Below, one piece after another: positions 24,624 to 32,882 of a stretch of 49,077 nt of DNA. Under the pieces are notes generated by a model. The model had not been told where the DNA came from and ran no database searches. It saw only the letters and a program-made list of their open reading frames with translations. The first letter of the stretch is position 1. Every line of letters starts with the position of its first letter. The translations under genes were made by a program, and so were the position numbers. This DNA comes from Dethiosulfatarculus sandiegensis. Lineage in GTDB: Bacteria > Desulfobacterota > Desulfarculia > Desulfarculales > Desulfarculaceae. Location: the NCBI RefSeq assembly GCF_000931935.2, contig NZ_AZAC01000024.1, positions 1-49,077 on the forward strand, written 5' to 3'.

Positions 24624-25213
24624 GATCCCTGGCCAAATTCCTCTTTGAGGCGGGCATGCTGAAAAAGATGCGCCGCACAGGTTATCCCTTTCTCGGCACA
24701 GGCAACGAGTCAGTGGCTGACCACAGCTTCAGGGCCGCTCTTCTGGGCTATATGCTTGCCTTGCAACAGCCTGAACTCGACGCCCCCAAGGTGGCGCTTT
24801 TGCTTTTGCATCACGACCTGGCCGAGGCCCGCACCGGCGACCTGAACTATATGCAGAAACGCTATGCCAAGGCAGACGAAGAAAAGGCCATCGAACACCA
24901 GGTGCGTGACCTGCCCGAGGTGCTGGCCGAGAGCGTTCGCAGCCTGACCAGGGAATTCAACGAATCCAAGACACCTGAGGCGATGTTGGCCCGGGATGCG
25001 GATCAGCTGGATTTTCTGATCGAGTTGAAAGAACAGAAAGACCTGGGCAACAAATATGCGGACGACTGGATCCGCTATGCCTTGAAACGTCTGCAGACAG
25101 ACGCAGGCAAGGAACTGGCCCGGGAAATCCTGACCACAGACTGGACTGAATGGTGGTTTGAAAAAAGAGACGATCTTTGGGCCCCGCCCAATGGCGAAAA
25201 CGGAGATAAATAA
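24620..25213 (+). CDS. HD-domain 5'-deoxynucleotidase-like protein (YfbR/HDDC2 type)
   Basis: 197 residues from a TTG start overlapping the fmdE stop (TTGA). HD domain signature: metal His in ESVADHSFRAALLGY, then LLLHHDLAEARTGDL (the HD pair and Glu), and ARDADQLDFLIEL with the last Asp. Best match is the YfbR/HDDC2 group, which hydrolyses deoxyribonucleoside 5'-monophosphates. Cytosolic. Followed by a phosphodiesterase after 76 bases. Confidence 0.88.
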   Translation: MRSLAKFLFEAGMLKKMRRTGYPFLGTGNESVADHSFRAALLGYMLALQQPELDAPKVALLLLHHDLAEARTGDLNYMQKRYAKADEEKAIEHQVRDLPEVLAESVRSLTREFNESKTPEAMLARDADQLDFLIELKEQKDLGNKYADDWIRYALKRLQTDAGKELAREILTTDWTEWWFEKRDDLWAPPNGENGDK

Positions 25214-25289
25214 TCCGCTCCCCTATTCTAGATAATTTGGGGGTTTTGCATAAGAGAGCCCCCTTTTTCAAACAGGACGTCCCAAAAGC

Positions 25290-26702
25290 ATGACTCCCCG
25301 GCCCAAACTGGCCATCATAGGCTTAGACTGCGCACCCCCGGAGCTGGTCTTTGACCGACTGGCCCATCACATGCCCTTTGTAAGCTCCTTAATGGACCGG
25401 GGCGTCCATGGGCCCATGCACTCCACGGAACCGCCGATAACCGTTCCGGCCTGGAGCGCCATGATGACCAGCCTTGATCCGGGGCAGCTCGGTTTTTACG
25501 GTTTCAGAAACCGTTCGGCCTATGACTACAACTCCCTTGCCATAGCCACTTCCCGGGCGGTGAAAGAGGCCCGCCTGTGGGATTATCTGGGGCAGGCCGG
25601 GCTTAAATCCATTGTCCTGAATGTGCCCCAGACTTATCCGCCCAGCCCCATAAACGGGCTCATGGTAAGCGGGTTTCTCGCACCGGACACAGACAGCCAG
25701 TTCACCTTTCCCAGGGGGCTCAAGCTCAGGCTGGACGAATTCTGCCAGGGTGAGTACATCATAGACGCCAGGAATTTCCGCACCCACAATAAAGACCGGC
25801 TGGCCCGTGAGATAAACCTCATGACCACCCGCCGCTTCAACCTGGCCCGCACCCTGATCAGCCAAGAGGAGTGGGACTTTTTTATGATGGTGGAGATGGG
25901 GCCGGACCGGATGCACCATGGTTTCTGGCGCTTTTTTGATCCTGAACACCGCTTTTACAAGCCCGGCAATGCCTATGAAAAGGTTATTCCGGATTACTAC
26001 GCCCGGCTGGACAGGGAAATCGCCTCCCTGGTCAAGGCCATGCCTGCCGACACCCTTATCATGATAGTCAGCGACCACGGCGTTCAGCCCATGCAGGGCG
26101 GTTTTCTGATCAATGAATGGCTCTGCCGCAAAGGCTGGCTGAGCCTGAAGAAGCCTGTCACCGAGCCCGGTCCCCTTAAACCCGAGATGGTTGACTGGCA
26201 AAACACCCTGGCCTGGGCCGAAGGCGGTTATTACAGCCGCATTTTCCTTAACTTGATGGACAGGGAGCCCCAGGGGGCTTTAGCGCCGGGAAAAAAGGAT
26301 ATTTTTTGCCTAAAACTCAGCCAAGAGCTGGAGGCGCTAAAAGGCCCGGATCAAAAGCCCCTTAATAACCGGGTGCTGAACCCGGCTGATTCCTATGTTG
26401 AACTCAAGGGGCTGCCCCCGGACCTGATCCTTTATCCCGGAGACCTGGCCTGGAGAGCCTTGAGCACAGTGGGCACGGGCTGTTTATTCAGTTTTGAAAA
26501 CGATACCGGGCCGGATGACGCCAACCACGCACCCTGGGGCATATTCATGGCAGCTCCCAAACAGGGCAGCCTCAAGACGGAAAATCCCCTGCCCAAGGAC
26601 TTGAGCCTTTATGACGTGGCTCCCACGGCCCTTAACTGGATGGGGCAAAAAATCCCTTCCAAGATGACCGGCAGAGTTCTTTTTCTGGAAAAAACCAATT
26701 AA
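25290..26702 (+). CDS. Alkaline-phosphatase-superfamily phosphodiesterase/nucleotide pyrophosphatase (paralog 2)
   Basis: 470 residues. Metal Asp in LAIIGLDCAPPELVFD, nucleophile region PPITVPAWSAMMTSLDPG with likely Thr, GFYGFRNRSAYDY, metal site IVSDHGVQPMQGGF and a final His in NHAPWGIFM. It is homologous to the leftward gene at 18030-19391 and resembles bacterial predicted AP-superfamily phosphohydrolases/phosphomutases; the substrate is not known. It lies between the HD nucleotidase gene and the selenoprotein gene, all on the same strand, so an operon through the strong terminator at 27434 is likely. Confidence 0.85.
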   Translation: MTPRPKLAIIGLDCAPPELVFDRLAHHMPFVSSLMDRGVHGPMHSTEPPITVPAWSAMMTSLDPGQLGFYGFRNRSAYDYNSLAIATSRAVKEARLWDYLGQAGLKSIVLNVPQTYPPSPINGLMVSGFLAPDTDSQFTFPRGLKLRLDEFCQGEYIIDARNFRTHNKDRLAREINLMTTRRFNLARTLISQEEWDFFMMVEMGPDRMHHGFWRFFDPEHRFYKPGNAYEKVIPDYYARLDREIASLVKAMPADTLIMIVSDHGVQPMQGGFLINEWLCRKGWLSLKKPVTEPGPLKPEMVDWQNTLAWAEGGYYSRIFLNLMDREPQGALAPGKKDIFCLKLSQELEALKGPDQKPLNNRVLNPADSYVELKGLPPDLILYPGDLAWRALSTVGTGCLFSFENDTGPDDANHAPWGIFMAAPKQGSLKTENPLPKDLSLYDVAPTALNWMGQKIPSKMTGRVLFLEKTN

Positions 26703-26775
26703 TGAATTAGATTATGAATCGGAAACAATAACGGGCCGGTTCCATAGTCAAACTGAATTGGCCCGACAAGGAGAT

Positions 26776-27411
26776 ATGATGTCTGAAAAGGTTTTACTCG
26801 AAGTCTTCACCGACTACACCTGACCCTGGTGCTACTTCAATACCGTGAGTATTGAGGAGTTGAGAAGAGAATTCGATATAAACGTCAAGTATATCTTCCG
26901 CTTTCCCAGCCGGGATATTCCCCCCGAGGGTCTGGACATGGAGGAGGTGCTCAAAGGCAAGGACATATCAGTCAAAGACGCCATGAACACCATGAAGTTC
27001 CAGGCTGAAACCCTGAAAATGCCCTTTGGCATGCACACCATGATGTACGACAGCCGCCTGGCCCAGGAGCTCTCCAAATGGGCCGAGGAAAAGGGAAAAG
27101 GCCACGAGTTCCATGCCGAGGTCTTCAGGATCTATTTTGTGGACGGCGAAAACATCTCAGATATGAATGTGTTGGCCAAACTGGCTGAGACAGTGGGACT
27201 TGCCCCTGAAGAAGCCCGAGAGGTGCTCGAAAACCGCACCTTTAAAGAGGCTGTTGACCGGGACTGGGAATATTCTCGGGACCAAAGGATAATGGCTATC
27301 CCGACTTACAAAAACAAGGACCGCAGAATGGTCGGGGCAAAATCCTATGATTCCCTGGCCAGCCTGGTCACTCCCCTTAAAGCCGGGGAAAAGGAAATGG
27401 TTTTCCTGTAG
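26776..27411 (+). CDS. Selenocysteine-containing DsbA/FrnE-family thiol oxidoreductase
   Basis: 211 residues including selenocysteine. The frame runs from ATG 26776 (a second ATG follows) through an in-frame TGA at 26821 (codon 16) to the stop at 27411. Around it the protein reads VFTDYT-U-PWCYFN, i.e. the thioredoxin-fold CPWC site of FrnE/DsbA-like proteins with Sec in place of the first Cys. Downstream features fit: helical insert with PFGMHTM, and the cis-Pro segment IMAIPTYKNKDRR. A SECIS-like hairpin (26835-26857) follows the TGA. GAAGGAG-like signal AAGGAG precedes the first ATG. No signal peptide, so it is cytosolic. A conventional gene caller would start at GTG 26845 and lose the active site. 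Confidence 0.92.
26835..26857 (+). promoter_or_regulatory. Bacterial SECIS element (selenocysteine insertion hairpin)
   Basis: CTTCAATAC (26835-26843) pairs with GTATTGAGG (26849-26857; one T-G wobble) around the loop CGTGA. The apical loop begins 21 bases after the TGA (26821-26823) and has G in its second position, as required by the bacterial SECIS consensus for SelB recognition. Confidence 0.85.
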
Positions 27412-27433
27412 GACAGGTTCAGCCGTTGATCAC

Positions 27434-27480
27434 AAGAACAGGCCGCGGTTACAATGAAAAGCCGCGGCCTGTTCTTTTCT
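27434..27480 (+). terminator. Strong terminator of the rightward operon
   Basis: A perfect 15-bp stem (27434-27448 with 27462-27476) with a 13-base loop is followed by TTTTCT. It lies 22 bases after the selenoprotein stop. Confidence 0.88.
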
Positions 27481-27483
27481 CTA

Positions 27484-27984
27484 TCAAGCCACCAGGTGCG
27501 GGGCCCTGGTCTCGGCCTGAACCCGGAAAAGCAGATAGTCTACTTGGGACGAAAGGCAGGTCAGTTCTTCCACGCCGGTGGGACGTCCCAAAAGGCATTG
27601 CCCCAATCCGCCCCAGAATCCGGCCAAAAAGGAGGAAAAATCACGTCCAAGTTCAGCCAGGGGCGGATTCCTCACCCCGCCCAAAAACCTGGCCTCATCC
27701 GGGTTCCATTCCACCAGGATCAGCTCACCCAGTCCCTTGTCAGCCAAACTACTCAAAAACTCTCGTAAATCCGGAAGTTGCCAATTGGCCTGCTTCTCCT
27801 GGACGGGCAAAATCTTTTCACCTTCGAGAAAACCGGCCTGAAACCACCTTTGCCTCACATCCCCTTGTCCCTTGGCCACCAGGGCCAGGGCCTGGGGTTG
27901 TATGCTTATCAGCGGGGCAGACAGAGAAGCTTGGTCGCGGTTTGTCAACCTGTCTTCAGCCTGCCCCTTGCCCATGTCCGTCAC
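27484..27984 (-). CDS. V4R (4-vinyl reductase)-like domain protein
   Basis: 166 residues from GTG 27984, whose GTGA overlaps the ligase stop; ATG 27975 is an alternative. The C-terminal half reads RNPPLAELGRDFSSFLAGFW then GGLGQCLLGRPTGVEELTC, matching the last part of V4R domains (Sp...fl.G...G....G....v.E..C). Only one of the usual cysteines remains (EELTC), so metal or ligand binding may differ. V4R domains occur in BchJ, in phenol-sensing XylR-type regulators and as accessory proteins. Here it is coupled to an AMP-forming ligase, suggesting a role in sensing or presenting its hydrophobic substrate (inference). Confidence 0.55.
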   Translation of the reverse strand: MTDMGKGQAEDRLTNRDQASLSAPLISIQPQALALVAKGQGDVRQRWFQAGFLEGEKILPVQEKQANWQLPDLREFLSSLADKGLGELILVEWNPDEARFLGGVRNPPLAELGRDFSSFLAGFWGGLGQCLLGRPTGVEELTCLSSQVDYLLFRVQAETRAPHLVA

Positions 27985-29543
27985 GGGGCTTCCTCCTTTG
28001 TTTGCCTCAAAAGGAATTTCCGCACCTTGCCCAAGGGAGTGCAGGGGAATTCCGAACAAAAAACTATTTTCCGCGGCTTTTTGTAAGCGGCCAGACGGCC
28101 TGAACACCAGGCCAACAGATCCTCGGCCGAAGGGCTCAGGCCCTTTTCCGCTATTACATGGGCCTCACCCACCTGCCCCCAAAGTTCATGGGGAACTGCC
28201 ACCACAGCCGCATCCCTTACCTGGGGGTGGGATCTCAATACCTTCTCCACCTCGGCCGGGTAAACATTCTCTCCACCGCTTATGTACATGTCCCGAGCCC
28301 GATCCACCAGATAGAAATAACCTCCGTTATCCACCCTGGCCAAATCTCCAGTGTGCAACCACCCGTCACGTATAGTTTTTTCGGTTTCTTCCGGTTCCTG
28401 CCAATATTCCTTCATCAAAACAGGGCCCCTGGCTACAATTTCACCCACTTCTCCGGGCGCGACCTGCCTGCCGGTTTTGTCCACCACCCGCACCTCGGCG
28501 TGAAAAACCGGCCTGCCCTGAGTCCCCGGCCTGGCCAGGGAATCCTCCTCAGAGGCCCAAAGTAAAATTGAGGTTTCGGTCTGCCCCATTACCTGGCGCA
28601 CCGGAAAACCGGCCTTGGAACAGGCCTGTAAAAGTTCATGGGTAACCTGTTCCCCGCCGATGGCGCAGACCTTCAGGCTTTTCAAGCTGAAATCGGTTTT
28701 CCGCTTTTGCTTCAGCAGGGCGCGGTAAACCGTGGGCACAGCCAGAAACTTGCTCACCTGATGGGACTCGATGTCGCTCAAGGTCTTTTGGGGATCAAAC
28801 CTGCGGTGTAAGAGCAGGGTCCCGCCCCGGTAAAGGGTTGGGGTCGCCTGGATAAAAAGGCCGCCGGAATGAAAAAGGGGCAGAATAACCAACATCAGGT
28901 CATCTGCCGACATGTTGAAAAAAATCTCGGCGTTAAGGCAGTTGAAAAAGGTTTTCCGATGGGTGAGCACCGCGCCCTTGGGCCTGCCCGTGGTGCCTGA
29001 GGTGTACATGATAACCTGGGGTTCATCCGGATCTGACGGGCCCAGAGACAACCCGGAAAAGGGCTGACAACCTTGAAAAGAAAGGGCCCCGGCCTGAAAA
29101 TCCAGGACTTCGCCCTTTAGCTCATCCTCTTTTTCCGGCGCGCCCACCCGGCTTAAAAGCATGGGAGGCCTGGTTCTGTTCAGTTTTAAAGGGGCCAGCC
29201 GATCTTCAAAACCGGCGGCAAAGACCAAAAGTACGGGCCTTGAGTGGCGCAGGATGTAATCCAACTCAGGCGGGGTTAAGCGGTAATTCAAGGGTACGCA
29301 GATAAGCCCTAGCCTGCTGGCGGCCAGGTAAAGGCTTATGAACTCTGGGCAATTATCCAAAAGTAAAGCCAGGCGATCCCCTTTTTTGAGGCCCAGGTCA
29401 TTAAGCCAGCAGGCCGCCCGGCATGCCCTTTTATGCAGCTGGGCATAGGTGAGGACCTCACCCTCAAAGATCAGCGCCTTTTTTTGCGGGTTAAGCTCAC
29501 TCTGGCGCTTCACCCACCAGGCAGTATTCATGGATCTGATCAT
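27981..29543 (-). CDS. AMP-forming acyl-CoA ligase (ANL superfamily)
   Basis: About 520 residues from ATG 29543, preceded by AAAGGGG. ANL motifs: A3 IMYTSGTTGRPKGAVLTH, A5 VMGQTETS, A7 WLHTGDLARVDNGGYFYLVDR, A8 hinge RARDMYISGGENVYPAEVEKVL, and the catalytic Lys in TPLGKVRKFLL near the C-terminus. It activates a carboxylic acid (fatty, aromatic or cyclic) with ATP and CoA; specificity is not predictable from motifs. Overlaps the V4R-like gene downstream. In an organism with glutaryl-CoA dehydrogenase an aromatic or dicarboxylic substrate is plausible. Confidence 0.9.
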   Translation of the reverse strand: MIRSMNTAWWVKRQSELNPQKKALIFEGEVLTYAQLHKRACRAACWLNDLGLKKGDRLALLLDNCPEFISLYLAASRLGLICVPLNYRLTPPELDYILRHSRPVLLVFAAGFEDRLAPLKLNRTRPPMLLSRVGAPEKEDELKGEVLDFQAGALSFQGCQPFSGLSLGPSDPDEPQVIMYTSGTTGRPKGAVLTHRKTFFNCLNAEIFFNMSADDLMLVILPLFHSGGLFIQATPTLYRGGTLLLHRRFDPQKTLSDIESHQVSKFLAVPTVYRALLKQKRKTDFSLKSLKVCAIGGEQVTHELLQACSKAGFPVRQVMGQTETSILLWASEEDSLARPGTQGRPVFHAEVRVVDKTGRQVAPGEVGEIVARGPVLMKEYWQEPEETEKTIRDGWLHTGDLARVDNGGYFYLVDRARDMYISGGENVYPAEVEKVLRSHPQVRDAAVVAVPHELWGQVGEAHVIAEKGLSPSAEDLLAWCSGRLAAYKKPRKIVFCSEFPCTPLGKVRKFLLRQTKEEAP

Positions 29544-29680
29544 TAATCCCCTTTTAACCCGGCTTTTCAGCCCCTTGATCTCACTAAGCCACAGACTTGA
29601 ATTACGGTCAAGCCTTGCCTCAGGCCCGCCATTCAAGATATCATCGGAAAACACCTCCATTCAGCAAGGAGAAGAGCATC

Positions 29681-30886
29681 ATGAAAAGCACCTTGCGCAA
29701 CCTTTCCGATATGCTGCATCAGGCTGACCCCGCAACACCGTTTTGTTTTGAGTTATGGAACGGCGAGGTGATATCCAAAGGAGCCAGCCCTTGCTTCACC
29801 CTTAAATTCAAGAACAAAACCGCTGCCCAAAGGCTTCTCCGCAATCGCTTTCTGGGCTTTGGGGAATGCTACATGCAGGGGGACCTGGAGCTTGACGGCA
29901 ATTTTGACGATCTTTTCCGCCTGGGCATAGCCCTTGAGATGCATAAAGACAAGTTGAGCCTTTGGCAAAAGTTCGATCTTTTCCTTAGATATCTCAAAAC
30001 CCTTCCCACCCTCGGCCAAGCAGGGCAAAACATCCGCCGCCACTATGACCTGGGCAATGATTTTTACTCCCTTTACCTGGACCCCAGCCTCACCTATTCC
30101 TGCGCCTATTTCAAAAAAACCGATCAAGACCTCATTTCCGCCCAGGAAGACAAATACGACCACATAACCAAAAAGCTCATGCTGAAACCAGGGGACACCC
30201 TTTTGGATATTGGCTGCGGCTGGGGAGGCATGCTGATCTTTGCCGCTTCCAACTACCGGATCAAAGGACTGGGGGTGACTCTTTCGCCGAACCAGGAAGC
30301 CTTTGCCCGCCGTCGAATTGAAGAATTGGGGTTGGCCGGCAAGATCCAGGTTCGACTTCAAGATTACCGCCAGGTCGAGGGACAGTTTGACAAAATCGTC
30401 TCCATAGGCATGTACGAACATGTGGGCAAGCGGTTTCAAAAGAAATTCATGCAAAAAGTGTCAAGCCTTTTGAAGCCCGGAGGTTTGGGTCTTCTGCACA
30501 CCATAGGCAAAGACACCCCCTCCCCCACTGATCCCTGGACCCTGCGTTATATCTTCCCCGGCGGTTATCTGCCGAGCCTGTCCGAGATAACCGGGGCCAT
30601 GGGAGAAAAAGGCTTAAGCATCTGGGATGTGGAAAACCTGAGGCTTCACTATGCCCACACCCTGGATCTTTGGGCTGATAAGTTTGAAACCAACTGGGAA
30701 AAGGCCATAGAAATGACTGATCGGTCCTTTGCCAGGCGCTGGAGGCTTTTTCTGCGCAGTTCAGCGGCAGGCTTTCGCTATGGCCAAACCAGGTTGTTTC
30801 AACTTTTATTTTGCAAGGGCCTTAACAATAAGCTTCCCTTGACCAGGGAACATATTTATGCCTTGCGAGAGCCGGTCAGGCCTTGA
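29681..30886 (+). CDS. Cyclopropane-fatty-acyl-phospholipid synthase family methyltransferase
   Basis: 401 residues, SAM-dependent. N-terminal lipid-binding domain, then HYDLGNDFYSLYLDPSLTYS with the conserved carbonate-binding and C(A)YF region, the SAM motif LLDIGCGWGGMLIFA, and further SIGMYEHVGK and YIFPGGYLPS typical of CFA synthases. It methylenates unsaturated acyl chains in membrane phospholipids. ATG 29681 has AAGGAG upstream. It is divergent from the ligase gene; its 3' end overlaps the convergent cbiET stop by 11 bases. Confidence 0.93.
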   Translation: MKSTLRNLSDMLHQADPATPFCFELWNGEVISKGASPCFTLKFKNKTAAQRLLRNRFLGFGECYMQGDLELDGNFDDLFRLGIALEMHKDKLSLWQKFDLFLRYLKTLPTLGQAGQNIRRHYDLGNDFYSLYLDPSLTYSCAYFKKTDQDLISAQEDKYDHITKKLMLKPGDTLLDIGCGWGGMLIFAASNYRIKGLGVTLSPNQEAFARRRIEELGLAGKIQVRLQDYRQVEGQFDKIVSIGMYEHVGKRFQKKFMQKVSSLLKPGGLGLLHTIGKDTPSPTDPWTLRYIFPGGYLPSLSEITGAMGEKGLSIWDVENLRLHYAHTLDLWADKFETNWEKAIEMTDRSFARRWRLFLRSSAAGFRYGQTRLFQLLFCKGLNNKLPLTREHIYALREPVRP

Positions 30887-32009
30887 TCGCCAGGCAAAGA
30901 AAACAGCTGTCGCTCATTTCGTCAGGCCTTGCCCGCCCCACAGCCAGGCTGAGGCAACGCAGGTTTTTGGTCAAAGCGCCGAGTTCCGCCAGGGCCTTTT
31001 TTTGTTGAGTTTCTTTTCGGCAGGACACAGCCAGGACGCCGCCCGGCCCAAGCTCCAACCACAGGGACTTTAAATCCGCCTGGCTCCGAAGTCTTTCTCC
31101 GGCTACATGTATGGCTCCGGGCTGTTTCAGGCCTTCTGTGGATTGCCCCGGAGTTGTCACCTCCAGATTGGCGGCTCCATATTCTGAACAAAGGAGCTTG
31201 AGATCCTTTTCCTTTTCGGGATCGGAATGAAAAGCAACCACCCCGCCTTGCCAAAGGCGTCGGCTGGCGCAAAGGGCCATATACGGATCCGGGTTAAAGA
31301 CATCCCAAAAACAATCAGCCTTGTGCAGATCAAGGTTGGCCAAAACAGCGGCCCTGATCTCCCTGCCCAGCTCCGGATCGGTGAAAACCGGCAAAAGACC
31401 TTTGCGCAAAAGCACCATCATGGACAGCTTGGCGAATTCCCGACTCTTTATTTGCTCAAGCTCCCACAGGTTCACCTTTTCAGAGGCCATGCCCAGATCT
31501 TCCAGCACCCAGGCCTGCCATTTGTCCTGCCCCCTTTGTAAAAGCAGCTCAGCCACCCTGGCCGGGGTATGCAGATGATCATTTAACACCGCCACTTGGT
31601 CGGACCGTATCAGGGCCGGAAAAAGATCCCGGATTCTGCCGCCATGCATGCAGACCACCTGGGCCCCCACCCAGGAGAGCTTGAGCCGGGCAAAGGCAGC
31701 CTGAAAAGAAGAGATATTGCAGATTATTTCAAATTCAGCTTCAGGCAATCTTTGAGCCAGCTTCCAGGCAACACCGTAAAAACCCGGATCACCGGAGGCC
31801 AGCACCACCACATGACTGGTCTTGGAATGGGTGACTATCTCATCCAAAAACTTCTCCAGATCGGCTTTTTTCAATCGCCTGGCGGTGCTTTCGGCAAAAA
31901 GCGCAAGGTGCCTTTCGGCTCCGGCCAACACCTCGGCCTTTTTTACGGCCTTTTGCACCTCGGGGGTAAGGGAATCAGCCCCCAGGCCCAGGCCTACAAC
32001 CGTAACCAT
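30876..32009 (-). CDS. Cobalt-precorrin-7 methyltransferase CbiE fused to a degenerate CbiT-like domain
   Basis: 377 residues. N-terminal CbiE part (1 to about 200): MVTVVGLGLGADSL, LAGAERHL, VVVLASGDPGFYGVA (the SAM methyltransferase motif of CbiE) and ICNISSFQAAFARL. It methylates C5 of precorrin-7 in cobalamin synthesis. The C-terminal half starts TDPELGREIRAAVLANLDL and WDV like CbiT, the C15 methyltransferase/decarboxylase, but at the SAM-binding motif (about residue 234 on), where CbiT has a D.G.G.G glycine loop, it reads VFNPDPYMALCAS. This half is probably not a functional SAM enzyme. Its leader has two hairpins and a good RBS. The cobalamin riboswitch lies elsewhere, not ahead of this gene. 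Confidence 0.82.
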   Translation of the reverse strand: MVTVVGLGLGADSLTPEVQKAVKKAEVLAGAERHLALFAESTARRLKKADLEKFLDEIVTHSKTSHVVVLASGDPGFYGVAWKLAQRLPEAEFEIICNISSFQAAFARLKLSWVGAQVVCMHGGRIRDLFPALIRSDQVAVLNDHLHTPARVAELLLQRGQDKWQAWVLEDLGMASEKVNLWELEQIKSREFAKLSMMVLLRKGLLPVFTDPELGREIRAAVLANLDLHKADCFWDVFNPDPYMALCASRRLWQGGVVAFHSDPEKEKDLKLLCSEYGAANLEVTTPGQSTEGLKQPGAIHVAGERLRSQADLKSLWLELGPGGVLAVSCRKETQQKKALAELGALTKNLRCLSLAVGRARPDEMSDSCFLCLAIKA

Positions 32010-32019
32010 GAAAAAACCT

Positions 32020-32073
32020 CCCCAGTCTGGGGCATCTTTAGAACAGGCTCCTTACTTCCTGAAAGTAAGGGAG
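32020..32073 (-). promoter_or_regulatory. Two hairpins in the cbiET leader
   Basis: CCCCAG-T-CTGGGG (32020-32032) is a perfect palindrome touching the ribosome binding site of cbiET. CTCCTTACTT/AAGTAAGGGAG (32048-32073, one bulge) lies just upstream. They may affect translation; no riboswitch family is recognised and this is structure-only evidence. Confidence 0.4.
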
Positions 32074-32310
32074 TTATCGCACTATCTATTACTTTTTCAC
32101 TTTGTCGGGTCAGACGACAAGGCTTTTTAACAATTTGTGAGTGAGAACAAATCCAAAAGCCCTTGCACCACGGGCATATCCATTGAAAAATGCTCTTAAG
32201 CCGTGTATTCTTTCTGAGTCAACAAATAATCCAAGCAACTTAAATGAATCGCGCCCAGCCGGTTCAGCAACCGGTCCGTGCGTATGTCTTCCTTTCAATC
32301 AATCGTGTCC

Positions 32311-32316
32311 TATAAT
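32311..32316 (+). promoter_or_regulatory. -10 box of a candidate rpsU promoter
   Basis: A perfect TATAAT at 32311-32316 lies 51 bases before the rpsU start. The sequence 16-17 bases upstream (CTTCCT) is a poor -35. The remaining 32074-32310 stretch shows no gene; CCGGTT-CAGC-AACCGG at 32259-32274 is a small hairpin. Confidence 0.5.
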
Positions 32317-32367
32317 CTACCGCTTTTCGGTAATGGCATTAACAAAAACAGGAGGAATTAATTAATC

Positions 32368-32580
32368 GTGGAAGTCAGGGTCGCAGATAACAACGTTGAA
32401 AAAGCAATTAAGGTCCTTAAAAGAAAACTTATTAAAGAAGGTGTTTTTCGTCAGCTGAAGGAAAAACGCTGGGCCGAAAAACCCTCGGACAAACGCCGCC
32501 GCAAGGAAAGACAGGCCGCTCGCCGTCTGCGTCGTCAGATGTCCCGAGCCCGCGCCCGCACCACCGGCCGCCCCCACTAA
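32368..32580 (+). CDS. rpsU: 30S ribosomal protein S21
   Basis: 70 residues from a GTG start: EVRVADNNVEKAIKVLKRKL, then a basic helix RQLKEKRWAEKPSDKRRRKE and an Arg-rich tail. Typical S21, which helps initiation on natural mRNAs with a Shine-Dalgarno. AGGAGG is 12 bases upstream of the GTG, unusually far; an ATT/ATC start is not likely. It stands alone here rather than in the rpsU-dnaG-rpoD operon. Confidence 0.95.
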   Translation: MEVRVADNNVEKAIKVLKRKLIKEGVFRQLKEKRWAEKPSDKRRRKERQAARRLRRQMSRARARTTGRPH

Positions 32581-32882
32581 AAATAAATATTTTTTCCTGA
32601 TCCCCGTTTAAGGGATACACTACTGTTTCGGCAGCTTGATCACTCCATCTGACCTTGGCAATTATTCCAAAACGTGCTTGGTCAATGGGGTGAATCTTGC
32701 GCCGAGGCTTTTTTTCTGTTCTCTTTTTCTCTCCTTTTGCTCCTTCAAATTTAAATTTTTTGTCCGGTTCCGAATTTCCGTAAAAAATCTGTTACTTTCC
32801 TTGCTACTTAAGTTTGCTATAATTTTTGAATGACGCTCCTAACTGAACGCCGAAAAAAAACGGCCTGACCACGGGAGACAAT
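32581..32882 (+). promoter_or_regulatory. Intergenic region with an extended -10 promoter for the GAF-gap pair
   Basis: TATAAT at 32818-32823 is preceded by TG one base upstream (TTTGC-TATAAT), an extended -10; the -35 at that distance (CTTTCC) is poor, as is common with extended -10 promoters. T-rich runs at 32709-32716 may mark the end of the rpsU transcript but I see no clean stem before them. A short GCCG-A8-CGGC hairpin lies in the leader near 32850-32867. No gene is visible. Confidence 0.5.

Noticed and set aside
26845..27411. Reading the DsbA-like protein from GTG 26845 as the true start
   Set aside because: This would remove the active site; the upstream ATG frame, the CPWC alignment at the TGA and the SECIS hairpin support selenocysteine instead.
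32636..32833. Short plus-strand frame between rpsU and the GAF gene
   Set aside because: Low-complexity Phe/Leu/Ser translation with no family, sitting over promoter-like AT-rich sequence.
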